This document shows, piece by piece, positions 29,761 through 30,594 of a stretch of DNA of 30,594 nucleotides; within the stretch, counting starts at the first letter, position 1; every line of letters begins with the position of its first letter. This DNA comes from an uncultured Candidatus Saccharibacteria bacterium. GTDB taxonomy: Bacteria; Patescibacteriota; Saccharimonadia; Saccharimonadales; Saccharimonadaceae. A model generated the notes under the pieces. The model was not told the origin of the DNA, ran no database searches, and saw only the letters and a list, made by a program, of their open reading frames with translations. The stretch covers positions 1 through 30,594 of the forward strand of contig CALFGG010000054.1 in the NCBI GenBank assembly GCA_937958235.1, read 5' to 3'. The translations under genes and the position numbers were made by a program.

Positions 29761-30594
29761 TGAGCATTAAAGCTTATCGTCCTACCACTCCTGCTCAGCG
29801 CCAGAAGACTACACAGGATTTCGACCAAATCACCACACGAAAGCCTCTCAAGTCTCTTCTTAAAGCTAAAAAGCAGAATGCTGGTAAAAACAGCCAAGGA
29901 CGTATCACTGTCCGCCATCGTGGTGGTGGTGTAAAACGTCACTATCGCTTAGTTACCCATAATCTTCCAAAGAATATGACCTTTGAAATTATGGAAATTG
30001 AGTACGATCCAAACCGTAGCGCACGTATTGCCCGCGTCAAAGACACTAACAATACTTTCTACTACGTTATTGCAGATTCTAAGATGTTCAAGGGTAAAAC
30101 CTTCCAAACCGGTGCCGAGGCTCCAATCGAAGAATCTAACCGTCTACCACTCAGCAATATTCCAGTTGGTACCATGGTTTACTCCATCGAACTAACTCCA
30201 GGTCGCGGTGCACAGATGGTCCGCTCTGCTGGTAACTCAGCTCAGCTTATGGCAAAAGAAGGTGCTTATGCAACTCTTCGTATGCCTTCCGGCGAAGTTC
30301 GCAAAGTTCTTGCAACCTGTGAAGCTTCAATTGGTACAGTTGGTAACATGCAACATCAAAATATTAAAATCGGTTCAGCTGGTCGTGTCCGCCGCAAAGG
30401 TATTCGCCCAACCGTCCGCGGTGTTGTCATGAACGCTACAGATCACCCACACGGTGGTGGTGATGGTGGCCGTCACGGTACTGGTAAAGCTCCTCGTACA
30501 CCATGGGGTCAGCTCACTCTTGGCTTCCGTACTCGCCACAATAAGAAAACTAATAAAATGATCGTGCGCAGTCGTCACGAAGGAAAGAGGAAAT
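29760..30594 (+). CDS. rplB: 50S ribosomal protein L2 (stop codon beyond the edge)
   Basis: L2 stabilises the peptidyl transferase region and subunit association. The frame starts at ATG 29760, overlapping the rplW stop, and stays open for 278 codons to the window edge, where one base (T) of the next codon remains. The normal length is about 275-280, so probably only the stop is missing. Conserved parts are KSQ-like NSQGRITVRHRGGGVKRHYR, ELTPGRGAQMVRSAG and NATDHPHGGGDGGRHGTG, including the His that is important for activity in E. coli L2. Confidence 0.96.
   Translation, partial: MSIKAYRPTTPAQRQKTTQDFDQITTRKPLKSLLKAKKQNAGKNSQGRITVRHRGGGVKRHYRLVTHNLPKNMTFEIMEIEYDPNRSARIARVKDTNNTFYYVIADSKMFKGKTFQTGAEAPIEESNRLPLSNIPVGTMVYSIELTPGRGAQMVRSAGNSAQLMAKEGAYATLRMPSGEVRKVLATCEASIGTVGNMQHQNIKIGSAGRVRRKGIRPTVRGVVMNATDHPHGGGDGGRHGTGKAPRTPWGQLTLGFRTRHNKKTNKMIVRSRHEGKRK

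Noticed and set aside
1..30594. Mobile elements, CRISPR arrays, tRNA or rRNA genes, attachment sites
   Set aside because: No transposase, integrase, spaced direct repeats, tRNA cloverleaf or rRNA segment was seen; the only repeats are inside two protein genes.
1..30594. Genetic code 25 (TGA read as glycine)
   Set aside because: All conserved proteins are full length with glycine at GGN codons and without any in-frame TGA, so nothing supports reassignment.

Overview
The window looks like a chromosomal segment of a Candidate Phyla Radiation (Patescibacteria) bacterium, most likely a Saccharibacteria (TM7) relative. This is inferred from protein features and gene order, not from a search. The pointers are compact AT-leaning DNA, cut-down housekeeping operons, a bL32 without zinc cysteines, an rpsP-khpA pair with no rimM/trmD behind it, rpoBC with no rplJL in front, and a protein type (GTxWC module) that I associate with CPR genomes. 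All 28 gene ends inside the window use TAA (25) or TAG (3). TGA is seen neither as a stop nor in frame.

Layout. 1-2053: end of gatA, a small membrane-anchored protein with a HEPN-like motif, and gatB (tRNA-dependent amidation). 2187-3248: metK. 3306-5858: a large unknown protein ending in an ankyrin-like repeat array. 6073-6968: rpsL-rpsG behind a strong promoter and leader. 7105-10230: a carbon cluster (GAPDH, RpiB, an Rpe-like protein, a PfkB kinase). 10270-11558: divergent LOG-family and SPOUT methyltransferase genes sharing a 50-bp intergenic region, both apparently leaderless. 11593-13995: leuS. 14089-16278: rpmF-nusB-Nudix-rnc. 16423-17124: an unrecognised protein as a stand-alone unit. 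17226-18043: rpsP and khpA. 18149-18239: a promoter-terminator unit with no credible gene, a candidate small RNA. 18295-19263 (minus): an ADP-ribosylglycohydrolase-fold protein with a damaged metal site. 19501-26798: rpoB-rpoC behind a structured leader. 26860-28026: a VanZ-RDD membrane protein. 28228-30594: rplC-rplD-rplW-rplB, the S10/spc-type cluster running off the right edge.

The genes are mostly translation and transcription machinery in short units, each with a recognisable -10 (often an extended TGn-TAWAAT) and a hairpin-plus-U-tract terminator. Adjacent genes in operons are often coupled by a one-base TAATG stop/start overlap.

The most surprising object is rpoC. Its catalytic Mg-binding segment is present twice in tandem as an exact 63-bp in-frame unit, and the copies differ at eight synonymous sites but only one amino acid. 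The same protein has lost all eight zinc-ligand cysteines of beta-prime and has a diverged trigger-loop base. Next are the orphan small RNA, structured leaders before rpsL, rpoB and rplC, a hairpin just before rnc, and the repeat protein.
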